This document shows, piece after piece, positions 37,098 to 46,484 of a stretch of 64,000 nt of DNA. The stretch spans positions 1-64,000 of the forward strand of contig NZ_JABAIT010000015.1 of the NCBI RefSeq assembly GCF_012843265.1. Reading direction: 5' to 3'. The translations under genes were made by a program, and so were the position numbers. The stretch comes from Bacillus sp. DNRA2 (lineage in GTDB: Bacteria > Bacillota > Bacilli > Bacillales > Cytobacillaceae). Every line of letters begins with the position of its first letter. Within the stretch, counting starts at the first letter, position 1. The notes under the pieces are model-generated. The model was given only the letters and a program-made list of their open reading frames with translations. It ran no database searches and was not told the DNA's origin.

Positions 37098-37721
37098 ATG
37101 TTTTCGAAATTCTTTAGCTTAACTGAGGAAAAACAGAATCGTATCTTAAATGCGGCTCTCAAGGAATTTGCCAGTAAAGGTTATCAAAAGGCTTCAACAA
37201 ATGAAATAGTTAAAGAAGCAGAAATTTCTAAAGGGCTTTTATTCCATTATTTTAAAAACAAAAAAGATCTGTATTTATTTTTATACAGTCATTTTATGGA
37301 TTTAACGATGAAAGAAATTCTAGAAAAAATAGATTGGGATGAAAAGGACATCTTTGTAAGGTATAAACAAATCGGTTACTTAAAGTATGATTTATTTCAA
37401 AAGTATCCTGAAATGTTTAATTTTATTAAAAGTACAACGAATGAGGATGCACCGGAAGTGAAAAAAGGAATCGACCAGAAAAATAAACAATTATTATCGA
37501 CTGGCTATCAGGATATGTTTGGAGACATTGATGTCACCAAGTTTAAAGATGGTCTCGATATTCAAAAGACGCTAAATATTATTTTTTGGTCGTTGGAGGG
37601 ATTTGCCTATCGCCTAAGAGATCAAGTATTAGCTGTTGATATTAATCAACATTTTTTAGAAGAATTAATGGTGGAAATGGATGCCTATATCGAAATACTT
37701 AAAAAAGCTTTTTATAAGTGA
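37098..37721 (+). CDS. TetR family transcriptional regulator
   Basis: 207 residues. N-terminal helix-turn-helix (about 8-55: RILNAALKEFASKGYQKAS, then TNEIVKEAEISKGLLFHYF), then a ligand-binding all-helical domain. ATG 37098 has GGAGGTG eight bases upstream; a GTG at 37083 is in frame but overlaps that site. It probably represses itself and the ABC-2 transporter genes that follow, because two matching palindromes flank its promoter. The transporter operon (37816-40355) follows after 94 bases. The ligand is unknown, but drug or toxin efflux is likely. Confidence 0.9.
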   Translation: MFSKFFSLTEEKQNRILNAALKEFASKGYQKASTNEIVKEAEISKGLLFHYFKNKKDLYLFLYSHFMDLTMKEILEKIDWDEKDIFVRYKQIGYLKYDLFQKYPEMFNFIKSTTNEDAPEVKKGIDQKNKQLLSTGYQDMFGDIDVTKFKDGLDIQKTLNIIFWSLEGFAYRLRDQVLAVDINQHFLEELMVEMDAYIEILKKAFYK

Positions 37722-37815
37722 TATGTGTAAGCATATCTTTATTTTAATAAAAAGAGTTGGACCAACAATCATCTATTTTGAAGTACATTTTTGCTAGATA
37801 AGGGAGAGGTCGACC

Positions 37816-38700
37816 ATGAATGTCATTGAAATTAATAATTTGACCAAAATGTATGGCAAGTCAAGAGGGATCACAGACATTAGTTTTAATGTTGAAGAGG
37901 GAGAAATATTTGGATTCATCGGTCCAAATGGTGCTGGAAAGTCGACGACAATTCGGACGCTGTTATCGCTGATTTACCCTACGAGTGGCAGTGCCAAGAT
38001 TTTTGGCAAAGATAGCGTGAAGGACGCACCTGAAATAAAAAAACAAATCGGTTATTTGCCTTCAGAAGTATTTTATTATGACAACATGAAGGTAATGGAT
38101 CTATTAAAATATTCGGCAAGCTTTTATAAAAAAGATTGCAGTAAGAGAATTAAATACTTGGCAGAAATTTTGGACCTTGATTTAACGAAAAAGATAGATG
38201 ATTTATCACTTGGTAACAAAAAGAAAGTGGGGATAGTTCAAGGATTGCTCCATGAACCAAAATTAATTATCTTGGATGAGCCGACGAGTGGACTTGATCC
38301 ACTTATGCAGCAAAAATTTTTCCACTTACTGGAGGAAGAAAATAAAAAGGGCGCAACTATCCTATTTTCCTCTCATATTTTGAGTGAGGTTCAGCGCTTG
38401 TGTAATCGGGTCGCTATTATTAAAGAAGGCAAATTGGTAACTGTTGAAAAGATTAGTACATTACAAGAAAACAATTATAAAAAAATCAAAATCAATATAC
38501 AAAAGGAAATTCCAAAAGATTATTTTCAGTTAGAGGGCGTAACCAAGTTAGAAGTTAAAAATAACATGATTAGTTTTTTGTATAGAGGCAATATCAACAC
38601 GATCTTACGATTGATAACTGAGCTTGAAATTGTCAACCTTTGGATTGAGGAGCCTGACCTTGAGGAGATCTTTATGCATTACTATGAAAAGGAGGCATAA
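37816..38700 (+). CDS. ABC-2 type transporter ATP-binding protein
   Basis: 294 residues. Walker A GPNGAGKST (about 36-44), Q-loop region around GYLPSEVFYYD, degenerate signature LSLGNKKKVG (instead of LSGGQ), Walker B LIILDEPTSGLD (about 153-164) and H-loop SSHILSE. This pattern is typical for drug or bacteriocin exporters of the BcrA/DrrA type. GGGAGAGG precedes ATG 37816. Two permease genes follow, the first four bases after the stop. I expect a complex of one ATPase dimer with both permeases in the cytoplasmic membrane. Confidence 0.92.
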   Translation: MNVIEINNLTKMYGKSRGITDISFNVEEGEIFGFIGPNGAGKSTTIRTLLSLIYPTSGSAKIFGKDSVKDAPEIKKQIGYLPSEVFYYDNMKVMDLLKYSASFYKKDCSKRIKYLAEILDLDLTKKIDDLSLGNKKKVGIVQGLLHEPKLIILDEPTSGLDPLMQQKFFHLLEEENKKGATILFSSHILSEVQRLCNRVAIIKEGKLVTVEKISTLQENNYKKIKINIQKEIPKDYFQLEGVTKLEVKNNMISFLYRGNINTILRLITELEIVNLWIEEPDLEEIFMHYYEKEA

Positions 38701-38704
38701 CGCT

Positions 38705-39502
38705 ATGAATATGTTTTGGCATGAACTAAAGGCAAATCGGAAATCAACAATCATCTGGTCTGTTTCCTTAATAATGCTCGCGATGTTGTATTTATCGTTA
38801 TATCCTTCTTTTGTTAAGGATGCAGAACAATTTACAAAGATCATGGAGGGTTATCCAGAAGCGATTCGGAGTGCGATAGGGCTTAATAATGCGAGCTTCT
38901 TTTCCATTTTGGGTTTCTATTGCTTCCCGCTAACTTTTATTACACTATGTGGTGCGATTCAGGCAATGAATCTCGGTACTGCGATTGTTAGTAAGGAAGT
39001 GCGTGAAAAGACTGCTGATTTTTTGTTAACAAAGCCAGTAACTCGAAGTGCTGTTATCACTGCTAAATTGTTGGCTGCTTTTGTTTCGATTTTGATTACG
39101 AATATCATCTACTTTCTGGCGGCGCTCGTTATCGCTGAACAAGTAAAAAATGATGATTTTAGTCTGAAAATATTCTTCATGCTGTCGCTTACTTTATTGT
39201 TTATTCAGTTAATCTTTCTGGCAATTGGATTTATTGTGTCTGTATTGTTTCAAAAAATAAGATCTGTTCTTACCGTATCCCTGGCAACTGTGTTTGCCTT
39301 TTATTTCTTGGGTATGTTAAGTGACACTTCTGGTGAAAATGCTAAGCGGTTTATATCACCGTTTAAATATTTTGATACCGCCTATATCATGAAGCATTCA
39401 AGCTATGAGGGAGAATTTTTGCTGGCAGGTGGGATTATCATTATTGTTGCTGTTGCAATGAGTTATGTAATTTATGCGAAAAAAGATATTCATACGGTTT
39501 AG
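38705..39502 (+). CDS. ABC-2 type transporter permease
   Basis: About 265 residues and six membrane helices (about 18-36, 60-85, 105-130, 145-165, 180-200, 235-255). The cytoplasmic motif EVREKTADFLLTKPVTR and the C-terminal TSGENAKRFISPFKYFD are typical of this permease family and recur in the next gene. ATG 38705 follows GGAGG closely and starts the conserved MFWHELKANRKS; the frame upstream overlaps the ATPase gene and is not used. Start lies four bases after the ATPase stop. Confidence 0.88.
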   Translation: MNMFWHELKANRKSTIIWSVSLIMLAMLYLSLYPSFVKDAEQFTKIMEGYPEAIRSAIGLNNASFFSILGFYCFPLTFITLCGAIQAMNLGTAIVSKEVREKTADFLLTKPVTRSAVITAKLLAAFVSILITNIIYFLAALVIAEQVKNDDFSLKIFFMLSLTLLFIQLIFLAIGFIVSVLFQKIRSVLTVSLATVFAFYFLGMLSDTSGENAKRFISPFKYFDTAYIMKHSSYEGEFLLAGGIIIIVAVAMSYVIYAKKDIHTV

Positions 39503-39554
39503 GAATTAGAGGTATGAATATGGTTGATATAAGTTCATGGAGGAGGGTTTGAAA

Positions 39555-40355
39555 ATGAACGTGTTTTGGAGAGAAATGAAGGCACATCGTAAATCGCTTA
39601 TTCTCTGGAGTATTGGTATTTTCTTAATGGTGCTATCGGGAATGGGAAAATATGAGGCGTACTCTTCATCTGGTCAGTCCATCAATGATTTAATGAAGGA
39701 TATTCCGGATTCGTTAAAAGCGGTTTTAGGGTTTGGCGATGTTGATTTATCTACTATTAGTGGTTATTATTCATTATTATTTCTATATATATTATTGATG
39801 GCGACAATTCATGCAGCAATGCTTGGCGCCTCTATCATTGCCAAAGAAGAGCGTGATAAAACATCTGAATTTTTATTTGTAAAGCCTATTGCCAGAAAAA
39901 CAGTGATAACTGCAAAATTATCTGCAGCGTTTGTAAATGTTGTTATTTTTAATCTAGTTACATTTCTTTCTTTAATAGTTGTGCTAGCTAAATTCAACAC
40001 AAATGGTGAAGATGTTAATCAGAACATTGCCCTAACGATGATCGGAATGTTTATTTCACAATTATTATTTATGATGATTGGGGCTGCTCTGGCGTCTTTC
40101 AAACGAAAACCGAAAACAGCAGCTTCCTTAGCAACTGGAATTCTTTTGTTAACCTATTTACTGTCGATTATCATTAGTTTAAAAGATGAGTTAGACTTCT
40201 TGAAATATTTGACTCCGTTTAAATATTTTGAAGCAGCTAATGTTATGTTTGGTGCAGGAATCGAGGCTGTTTACGTAATTATTTCGGTCATTTTGATAGC
40301 TGGACTGACCGTTGTAACCTATACCTTCTTCCAAAAAAGAGACTTGAACATATAA
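39555..40355 (+). CDS. ABC-2 type transporter permease
   Basis: About 266 residues, six membrane helices. It is a paralogue of the preceding permease: MNVFWREMKAHRKSLILWS matches MNMFWHELKANRKSTIIWS; EERDKTSEFLFVKPIAR and LTPFKYFEAANVMF also correspond. So a gene duplication gave a heterodimeric membrane part. ATG 39555 has GGAGGAGGG upstream; the frame opens at 39537 but that would hide the binding site. A long palindrome starts four bases after the stop. Confidence 0.88.
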   Translation: MNVFWREMKAHRKSLILWSIGIFLMVLSGMGKYEAYSSSGQSINDLMKDIPDSLKAVLGFGDVDLSTISGYYSLLFLYILLMATIHAAMLGASIIAKEERDKTSEFLFVKPIARKTVITAKLSAAFVNVVIFNLVTFLSLIVVLAKFNTNGEDVNQNIALTMIGMFISQLLFMMIGAALASFKRKPKTAASLATGILLLTYLLSIIISLKDELDFLKYLTPFKYFEAANVMFGAGIEAVYVIISVILIAGLTVVTYTFFQKRDLNI

Positions 40356-40359
40356 TTGA

Positions 40360-40412
40360 TTTACCACATTAAAGCGGTGGGGGACTGTCCCCCACCGCTT
40401 TAATGTGGTAAA
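40360..40412. repeat. Long palindrome with GGGGGAC-T-GTCCCCC core, copy B
   Basis: 53 bases, perfectly self-complementary around T40386. Arms TTTACCACATTAAAGCGGT, then the core. It sits between the convergent ABC permease and Atg22-like genes. Confidence 0.9.
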
Positions 40413-40424
40413 GAAAATTTAGTT

Positions 40425-41690
40425 TCAGCAGCTTGTCTCTGTCTCTGAGTCGGGCTCCGGGACGCGCGACAGGATGAAAAGTCCGAGTACGAATAGAATC
40501 ACTAAGCTGAAAACTCCGCTGGATGAATTTCCAGTTAGCTGGGCGGTTGCTCCGACTAATAATGGCCCTAAAATCGCCGCAAATCTTCCAAAAATCGTAT
40601 AGAAGCCAAAAAATTCATTGGCGTTTTCCTTAGGAACTAGCTTTGCATAATATGCTCGGCTTAGGGCTTGAATACCACCTTGAGAAGAGGCTACAAGCAT
40701 TGCCAATACCCAGAAATCGGTTGTGGTTTTTAAAAAGTATGCATAAATACAAACAATAATATAAATGATGATTCCAACGTAAAGCATTCTTTTACCCGTA
40801 AACGTTTTGGCTAGTCTTCCATAAAGAATCGCAAATGGTGCGGCGACAACCTGTGTCACAAACAAGATAATCAAGAGATTGGTAGAGTTGATTCCCAAAT
40901 CTGTTCCATAAGCTGTTGACATCGTAATAATCGTATCCACGCCATCGATATATAAGAAGTAAGCGAGCAGGAATAAAAATAGTGCCCGATATTTACGGAT
41001 TTCCCTTAATGTTTTACCCAATCGCTTAAAGCTGTTTACGACAGGTCGCTGCTCCGGCTTAATATAATAGCGTTGCTGGACATTTCGGAACATCGGAATG
41101 GCGAAGCAGCCCCACCATAATGCAGTTATTAAAAAAGCAATTTTACTTGCTGAAGTAACGGATATCGGCAATGTTCCTTTTTGCGCTAAAATAATAATCG
41201 CGATACTAATAATGAACGGTATAGTACTACCAATGTAGCCCATTCCAAAGCCGCGGGCCGATATGCGGTCCATGCGGTCTTTCGAGGTAACATCGACAAG
41301 AAAAGCATCATAAAAAATATTTGCACCAGATGAACCGATAACAGCTAATGTATAAACAATTAGTAAAAACAGCCATTGATCATGCGGAACAACTGCTAGT
41401 AAGGCTGTAAATAACACACCCAATCCAAAAAAGAAGCTGAAGAAACGTTTTTTAAAGCCTTGGTAGTCGGCAATCGTTCCTAAAATGGGTGAAAGGACGG
41501 CAAGTAAAAAAGTAGCTAATGAAATTGTATAACCAAGATATGCTGTTGAGTCAGCCGCTCTTACTCCGGCATCGGTCGCTGATGCCTTATAGAATAGTGG
41601 AAAAACTGCCGTTGAGATAATAATTGAATATGCAGACGTAGCCCAATCGTAATAAATCCAGCTGTTCTCTTCCTTCGTAAATCCTTTCAT
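40425..41690 (-). CDS. MFS transporter of the Atg22/UMF1-like family
   Basis: 421 residues with about 12 membrane helices. The N-terminus NSWIYYDWATSAYSIIISTAVFP carries the YDWATSA signature of Atg22-like (UMF1) transporters; fungal Atg22 exports amino acids from the vacuole. Other family signs are DYQGFKKRFFSFFF after helix 2 and SRAYYAKLVPKENANEFFGFY in the C-terminal half. B. subtilis YxiO belongs to this group, but the substrate is unknown. It ends near palindrome B and lies 54 bases after the phosphodiesterase gene on the same strand, so it may be in the same operon. Confidence 0.83.
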   Translation of the reverse strand: MKGFTKEENSWIYYDWATSAYSIIISTAVFPLFYKASATDAGVRAADSTAYLGYTISLATFLLAVLSPILGTIADYQGFKKRFFSFFFGLGVLFTALLAVVPHDQWLFLLIVYTLAVIGSSGANIFYDAFLVDVTSKDRMDRISARGFGMGYIGSTIPFIISIAIIILAQKGTLPISVTSASKIAFLITALWWGCFAIPMFRNVQQRYYIKPEQRPVVNSFKRLGKTLREIRKYRALFLFLLAYFLYIDGVDTIITMSTAYGTDLGINSTNLLIILFVTQVVAAPFAILYGRLAKTFTGKRMLYVGIIIYIIVCIYAYFLKTTTDFWVLAMLVASSQGGIQALSRAYYAKLVPKENANEFFGFYTIFGRFAAILGPLLVGATAQLTGNSSSGVFSLVILFVLGLFILSRVPEPDSETETSC

Positions 41691-41744
41691 AGGATTTTCC
41701 CCCTAGAATCTATTTATTTTATTAAAAGATGGATTCATGATGAG

Positions 41745-43052
41745 CTATTCTAAAAGTAGATCAGTGATGATTTTTCCATCGGTATCACTAAGCTGGAGGC
41801 CTAGTAAACGCGCAAATGTTGGACCTTCGTCAACCAGATGCATGGCTGGAATGACGAAGTTCGGTCGTATTCCTTGCCCAGAGGCTAGTAGGATCGTGGT
41901 GTATTGTTTTTTCTCTGGAGAATAGCCGTGGGATGCAAATGTATACCGTTTCGCTACTACATCTGCCTCAGTTATTTCATCAATATATTCTCCTTGATGA
42001 CTTTCTTTAAAATAAAAACCTTGGTGTGCTTCAATCATTAGGAATGCATGTGGATCAGCGCCTAAAGCACCTGCCTGTGCGCCGCTAATGACTTTCTCGA
42101 TTCCATTTGTTGCGTCCTCATTCAGCTTCGAAAGCAGCTCCTTGACGGCTTCTGCTGTCTCGACATCACCCTCGTCCTTAAGGTATATATATGCTGAGCC
42201 GTCGCAGCTTTTGCAGTAGGCTTTCCAGGAAATAATATTTTCCCGAGAATCAACTTCAATGAGACCATGCTCGCGAAAAAGTACATTCAATTTAACCACT
42301 TTTGTCTCATCAAGTGCACTATGGTCACCTAGAGCGATAATCGTGGAATGGTCATAAATTCCAACCTCCTTTAAAGCTCTGATGATTCGACCGAGGCGGG
42401 TATCATGTCGGTGAATGGCATTTATTGCCTCCTCCGATGCAAAGCCATGGTAGTGGCGCTGGGTATCGAGGTCGGTAAAATGAACCAATAACAAGTTGGG
42501 TCTTTTAGATTTTATTGTCTGCACGGTTGCTTCCAGCACGAAGTCGTCCAATTCTGGTTGACTTAATCCGTTGCGTAGATGACCAAACCTCCTGTTCATA
42601 TCAAGCTGATATAAGGGACTTCCGTTGCACAGTGATACAGCAATCTGATGCTGCCACGGTCGGTTTGCGAAGATTTCAGGCATGTTGTAGTCAATGTTTG
42701 CTCCAGCTGTAACTGGCCATAACAAAGCCGCCGTTGTTAATCCAGCTTTTTTAGCTTCGTCATAAAGAGTTCTCCCCTTTACGTGACGACGATGCCAATA
42801 CCAATCAGGAGAGGCCATGCCGGGCTGAAGAAAGGTATTATTAATAACACCATGACGCTTCGGGAAATTTCCTGTTACTATCGTTGCATGACAGGGATAA
42901 GTCAAAGATGGATAGATGGTTTGGACATTTTTACAAATCGATCCTTGATCCAACAAACTTTTAAAATGAGGGAGATCTTGAAGCAATGGAATATCTAATG
43001 AAGAGAGACAATCAAATGAGATGACAATTAAATGCTCAGTTAAACGATTCAT
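41745..43052 (-). CDS. Alkaline phosphatase-superfamily nucleotide pyrophosphatase/phosphodiesterase
   Basis: 435 residues of the type I phosphodiesterase/nucleotide pyrophosphatase family. Metal-binding residues and nucleophile appear in order: Asp in VISFDC (about 12), nucleophile Thr in YPSLTYPCHATIVTG (about 47-57), HFTDLDTQRHYHG (Asp, His), ALGDHSALD (Asp-His), and a final His in TFASHGYSPEKK. There is no signal peptide, so it is cytoplasmic. ATG 43052 follows GGTGGAG; GTG 43064 upstream is less likely. The substrate cannot be read from the sequence. Confidence 0.85.
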   Translation of the reverse strand: MNRLTEHLIVISFDCLSSLDIPLLQDLPHFKSLLDQGSICKNVQTIYPSLTYPCHATIVTGNFPKRHGVINNTFLQPGMASPDWYWHRRHVKGRTLYDEAKKAGLTTAALLWPVTAGANIDYNMPEIFANRPWQHQIAVSLCNGSPLYQLDMNRRFGHLRNGLSQPELDDFVLEATVQTIKSKRPNLLLVHFTDLDTQRHYHGFASEEAINAIHRHDTRLGRIIRALKEVGIYDHSTIIALGDHSALDETKVVKLNVLFREHGLIEVDSRENIISWKAYCKSCDGSAYIYLKDEGDVETAEAVKELLSKLNEDATNGIEKVISGAQAGALGADPHAFLMIEAHQGFYFKESHQGEYIDEITEADVVAKRYTFASHGYSPEKKQYTTILLASGQGIRPNFVIPAMHLVDEGPTFARLLGLQLSDTDGKIITDLLLE

Positions 43053-43135
43053 CCGAATCTCCACCTTGAAATAGCAAATTTGCTTACATTGTACTTATAC
43101 TACTATGATATCAGAAAATTCCAACCAAGAGAGAA

Positions 43136-43192
43136 ACTTTAACGCAGAAAAGCAGTGGGGGACTGTCCCCCACTGCTTTTCTGCGTTAAAGT
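43136..43192. repeat. Long palindrome with GGGGGAC-T-GTCCCCC core, copy C
   Basis: 57 bases, perfectly self-complementary around T43164; the longest copy. Arms ACTTTAACGCAGAAAAGCAGT. It starts five bases after the stop of the minus-strand DUF438 gene. Confidence 0.9.
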
Positions 43193-43197
43193 CTAAA

Positions 43198-44430
43198 TTA
43201 TAATAAAATTCGTTTTTCGCCTTCGATTGCTTGAATTGGGCTTATGTTTTGGGTGAATTCGAGTGTGCCGATATACTCACCGTTTTCATCTCGAACTGCG
43301 AAGTAACGAATGTACACATACTTATCCTTGAATTTGATCCAGAAATCTTCAACATCCTTGCGACCTGCTTTAAAATCAGCTAATAAATCTTCCACTGTAT
43401 GAACGCTGCGCGGTGGATGGCAGTTTTGCACGGTTCTACCGATAACTGCTTTTGTACGGGCGAAGATTCGCTCCTTACCATGTGAGAAGTAACGTACAAC
43501 ATCGTCCTTGTCAATAAAGGTAATATCGACTGGCAAGTGGTTTAGCATTAACTCTAATTGTTTCAATGACAGAATCCCTGTCTCCATTTTAATGAAGCCT
43601 TCGGAGATTGCCTCACCCTCAGCAGCCTTTCGCTCAGGCTTCCAAACTCCTGCTGGGCCTGTTAAGCAGAAGCCGATTTCATCGCTCTCATGGGCAATTT
43701 TGATCCACTCGTCTTCAGTTAGCGTGTTTAGCGCCATTGGGAATAAAATATTCTCTTCCTTAAAGATCATTTCGCTAACTTCACGAATGACAAAGTTCAC
43801 TTCATTGATAACAGCTTGTTTCTGGTCGCTGGAATAACTCATTAACAACTGCTTCGCCTTTTTAATGCCGTCACGAATGTGATCCTGAATTCCCCACATC
43901 ACCTGTGTAGGACCATAAATACCGTACTGTTCTAAATATGGGAACAGCAAATTCTCCTTGCGGCTATAATGTTTATCAATATCAAGCAAAAGGTTTATAT
44001 CATCAATTAATTTATATACATTTTCCTCAGAATCTTCTGTTTGGAAACGTTCAAAATGGAGCTGCATTTTGAAATTGACTAATAAGTCGATTTCTTTATT
44101 CTCCTGCTTCCAAGTATGAACAGGGTGGCCTGGCTGATCTTCGGGTTTTTCGGAACGATGGATATCCTCTATGGAACCTTTAAAAATAGCCGTATGAACT
44201 GAGCAAAGACGCTGCACTTCAGAAACTGGAATACCTTCTTCTTCCATTAAAGCCTGTTCTAGCTGGGAAATTTCAGCTACGGTAATGGAGCCAACTGCAT
44301 CTTCAAATTCTGCCTTCACTTCATCAACGCTTTTTCCGTTATGCAAATCTTTAATAATTTTTTTCAAAATGGCTTGGCGTTCGGAATTCTCTAAAACTTG
44401 CACTTCACGATTATTAATCATTTCGCTCAT
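43198..44430 (-). CDS. DUF438 / hemerythrin / PAS domain protein
   Basis: 410 residues: an N-terminal DUF438-type region (about 15-85), a hemerythrin-like HHE domain (about 85-260, with HTAIFKG, HFERF, DKHYSRKENLLFPYLEQYG, DHIRDGIKK and FKEENILFPMALN), and a C-terminal PAS domain (about 295-400, IDKDDVVRYFSHGKERIF). HHE proteins bind non-haem di-iron and sense or store O2 or NO; in relatives this protein type is linked to anaerobic or nitrosative stress. A predicted FNR-type promoter lies upstream, in keeping with oxygen control. No DNA-binding domain or kinase is present. It is read alone; a long palindrome follows. Confidence 0.88.
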   Translation of the reverse strand: MSEMINNREVQVLENSERQAILKKIIKDLHNGKSVDEVKAEFEDAVGSITVAEISQLEQALMEEEGIPVSEVQRLCSVHTAIFKGSIEDIHRSEKPEDQPGHPVHTWKQENKEIDLLVNFKMQLHFERFQTEDSEENVYKLIDDINLLLDIDKHYSRKENLLFPYLEQYGIYGPTQVMWGIQDHIRDGIKKAKQLLMSYSSDQKQAVINEVNFVIREVSEMIFKEENILFPMALNTLTEDEWIKIAHESDEIGFCLTGPAGVWKPERKAAEGEAISEGFIKMETGILSLKQLELMLNHLPVDITFIDKDDVVRYFSHGKERIFARTKAVIGRTVQNCHPPRSVHTVEDLLADFKAGRKDVEDFWIKFKDKYVYIRYFAVRDENGEYIGTLEFTQNISPIQAIEGEKRILL

Positions 44431-44557
44431 TTGAATTCTCCTCTGTATGTTTTATCGTCTATTTAAGCTATTAATAATTTTTTATAAAGTATCAATTTCC
44501 ATATCAGTCATCATTGCTTCTTTGCAGCATATAGTAGTGATAAAATTTCTCATCCAC

Positions 44558-44600
44558 AATGTAACATATCGACTTCAATTGCATTGTGATGAATATCACT
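44558..44600 (-). promoter_or_regulatory. FNR/CRP-type box and -10 for the DUF438 gene
   Basis: TGTGA-TGAATA-TCACT (44585-44600) is one mismatch from the FNR consensus TGTGA-N6-TCACA. On the minus strand a -10-like TACATT lies at 44563-44558, which puts the box centre about 41.5 bases before the start site: the class II FNR geometry. The rest of the 354-base gap up to 44784 holds the promoter of the next gene and nothing else recognisable. Confidence 0.6.
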
Positions 44601-44784
44601 GGGGGCGAAATTACTCGATTCCACTATTTCCCGACAGAATTCGATAAAAATTTGCTGAAAAATCCAACTTTTTATTCTATTTCTTGATAAAATAAAGATA
44701 TAGAATACTAGTCAACTGCATCTCGCGCTTCATAAATAAAGTGGTTACAGCGAAAATTTACAAAGAGCAGAGAGGAGTGAGATT

Positions 44785-45858
44785 ATGGCCAAGCGAGTAA
44801 TTAAAAAACATGAATTCGATATTTTAAAACGGGAGCTAAAGCATCTGGAGGAATCAGCGGTGCTACCTTCGGGGAAATCTAATGAAATCGAAGATTTATA
44901 CGAGGTTGAGAAAAAGCTTTCCTTTACCGTCATTTTGCTGTACGTTGGTTCGATTTTAATCGGGGCAGGAATTCTGAGCTTCGTGGCGAGCAACTGGGCA
45001 GAAATGGGTAAACTATTTAAGTTTTTATTTATCGTATCGTTGTTTATCGGAGTGAACGTAGCAGGTTACCTAATGGAAAAAAACTATCCAAAAACATCAA
45101 AAAGTCTCTATTATTTAGGAGTAATTGTTTTTGGTGCCGGGATTTTTCTGATAGGACAGATGTTCCATCTTGGTGGCAATTTTCAATATGCATTTTATTG
45201 GTGGTCATTGGGAATTTTGCCGTTAGCTTGGGTTTTAAAAGACAAGTGGATTTTGTTGGCAGCAGCGATTTTTCTGGCAATCTACATCGGTGACGGTGCG
45301 TTTATCAACGGTGGAGATATGATTAATTTCTGGGTGATTCTTTGGCTCATCGCTATTTATGTTCTGAATGATCAAATTGGATTTTCAAGAATTACTGGTT
45401 TTGTTTTAGGGATTTTGCAGTTGCAATTTGTCTGGACGGTATTAAGCCATTTAACGGATGGTATTAATGATATTGAATATATTTATGGCTTGGTTTATTT
45501 AGCAATTGGACTTGCACTTATCTTTTTCCAAGGAAAAATACGTGATGTGTATGTATTTTTGGGGCATCTTGTTCATTGTGGGGCAGCGCTATTCCTATCG
45601 TTTGAAGGATCATGGCCGGTTGACTGGATATATATTCCGTTTTCAATTGTCTATGTCATTTTCGTTTTATTTTTAATCAAAAAAGGAAGTCTGCTCAATA
45701 TTATTGTTCTTTGTATAATGATTTTCCGGTTCTATCTTGATTTATCGCTTGAATTTATGGATAAATCGATTGTATTTATTTTAGGTGGCCTCATCCTGCT
45801 TAGCTTCGGAGTTTACTTTGAGAAGCAGCGTAAAAAAGGGGGAAACCTTTATGAATAA
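44785..45858 (+). CDS. DUF2157 membrane protein
   Basis: 357 residues. A soluble N-terminal stretch (1-45) is followed by about ten membrane helices from residue 46 on (LLYVGSILIGAGILSFVASNW is the first and has the DUF2157 motif). The DUF2157 family is often followed by a GDYXXLXY gene, as here. Function unknown. AGAGAGGAG precedes ATG 44785. It overlaps the following gene by eight bases. Confidence 0.85.
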   Translation: MAKRVIKKHEFDILKRELKHLEESAVLPSGKSNEIEDLYEVEKKLSFTVILLYVGSILIGAGILSFVASNWAEMGKLFKFLFIVSLFIGVNVAGYLMEKNYPKTSKSLYYLGVIVFGAGIFLIGQMFHLGGNFQYAFYWWSLGILPLAWVLKDKWILLAAAIFLAIYIGDGAFINGGDMINFWVILWLIAIYVLNDQIGFSRITGFVLGILQLQFVWTVLSHLTDGINDIEYIYGLVYLAIGLALIFFQGKIRDVYVFLGHLVHCGAALFLSFEGSWPVDWIYIPFSIVYVIFVLFLIKKGSLLNIIVLCIMIFRFYLDLSLEFMDKSIVFILGGLILLSFGVYFEKQRKKGGNLYE

Positions 45859-46399
45859 GCGAACCAAGCTTTTAATATTAGCTTGTTTGGTACCAATTTT
45901 GATTTTAATCGGGATGACGGTGACACCGCTTTATACCCTGTACAAGGGTAAGGAAATCGCTCTAGCAACGATTCCGGTTGATCCATCCGATCCATTTCGT
46001 GGTGATTATGTCTCATTAAGGTTTGAGGCCGAGGAAGTCCCGCTAAAGCTCGTTGATAAAGAAATTGTTGATAAGCAAACTCGATTTTCTGGAACCAGAG
46101 TATATGTTTCTTTAACTGAGGTGGATGGTGTGTATCAGCCAACTAAGGTAACGCTTGATAAGCCAGAAGATGGAACCTACCTGAAGGGGAACTTCCAATA
46201 TATCGGGAGGGCTTGGGACCCTGTAAACCAGAAGGAAACAGACGAAGTCGCATTTATCGAGTACAGTCTCGATAAATATTTTGTAGAAGATAATACTGGA
46301 CTCCAGTGGGAAAATGCCTCTATGGAGGGTGATATTATTGCGAAAGCTAAGGTATTCAATGGCTATGCCTATTTAACCGATATTAAGTTGAAAAAATAG
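45851..46399 (+). CDS. GDYXXLXY-family membrane-anchored protein
   Basis: 182 residues. One N-terminal membrane helix (about 7-25), then an extracytoplasmic domain with the family motif FRGDYVSLRFEAE (about 50-62; GDYxxLxxE). Function unknown; such proteins are paired with DUF2157 membrane proteins, which I infer form a complex. ATG 45851 overlaps the DUF2157 stop by eight bases and has AAAGGGGG upstream. The longer open frame from 45785 would run into the DUF2157 gene and is not used. Confidence 0.85.
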   Translation: MNKRTKLLILACLVPILILIGMTVTPLYTLYKGKEIALATIPVDPSDPFRGDYVSLRFEAEEVPLKLVDKEIVDKQTRFSGTRVYVSLTEVDGVYQPTKVTLDKPEDGTYLKGNFQYIGRAWDPVNQKETDEVAFIEYSLDKYFVEDNTGLQWENASMEGDIIAKAKVFNGYAYLTDIKLKK

Positions 46400-46449
46400 T
46401 AATGGACGTTTGATGTTTTAAGCAAAAAATGGTAATAGAATCTGACCTA

Positions 46450-46458
46450 TGTTAATAT
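46450..46458 (+). promoter_or_regulatory. Extended -10 promoter of the manganese riboswitch transcript
   Basis: TGTTAATAT fits TGn plus a -10 hexamer. It would start the transcript near 46465, just before the aptamer. Confidence 0.5.
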
Positions 46459-46484
46459 AGTCATATACAGGTAATTTCATATGT

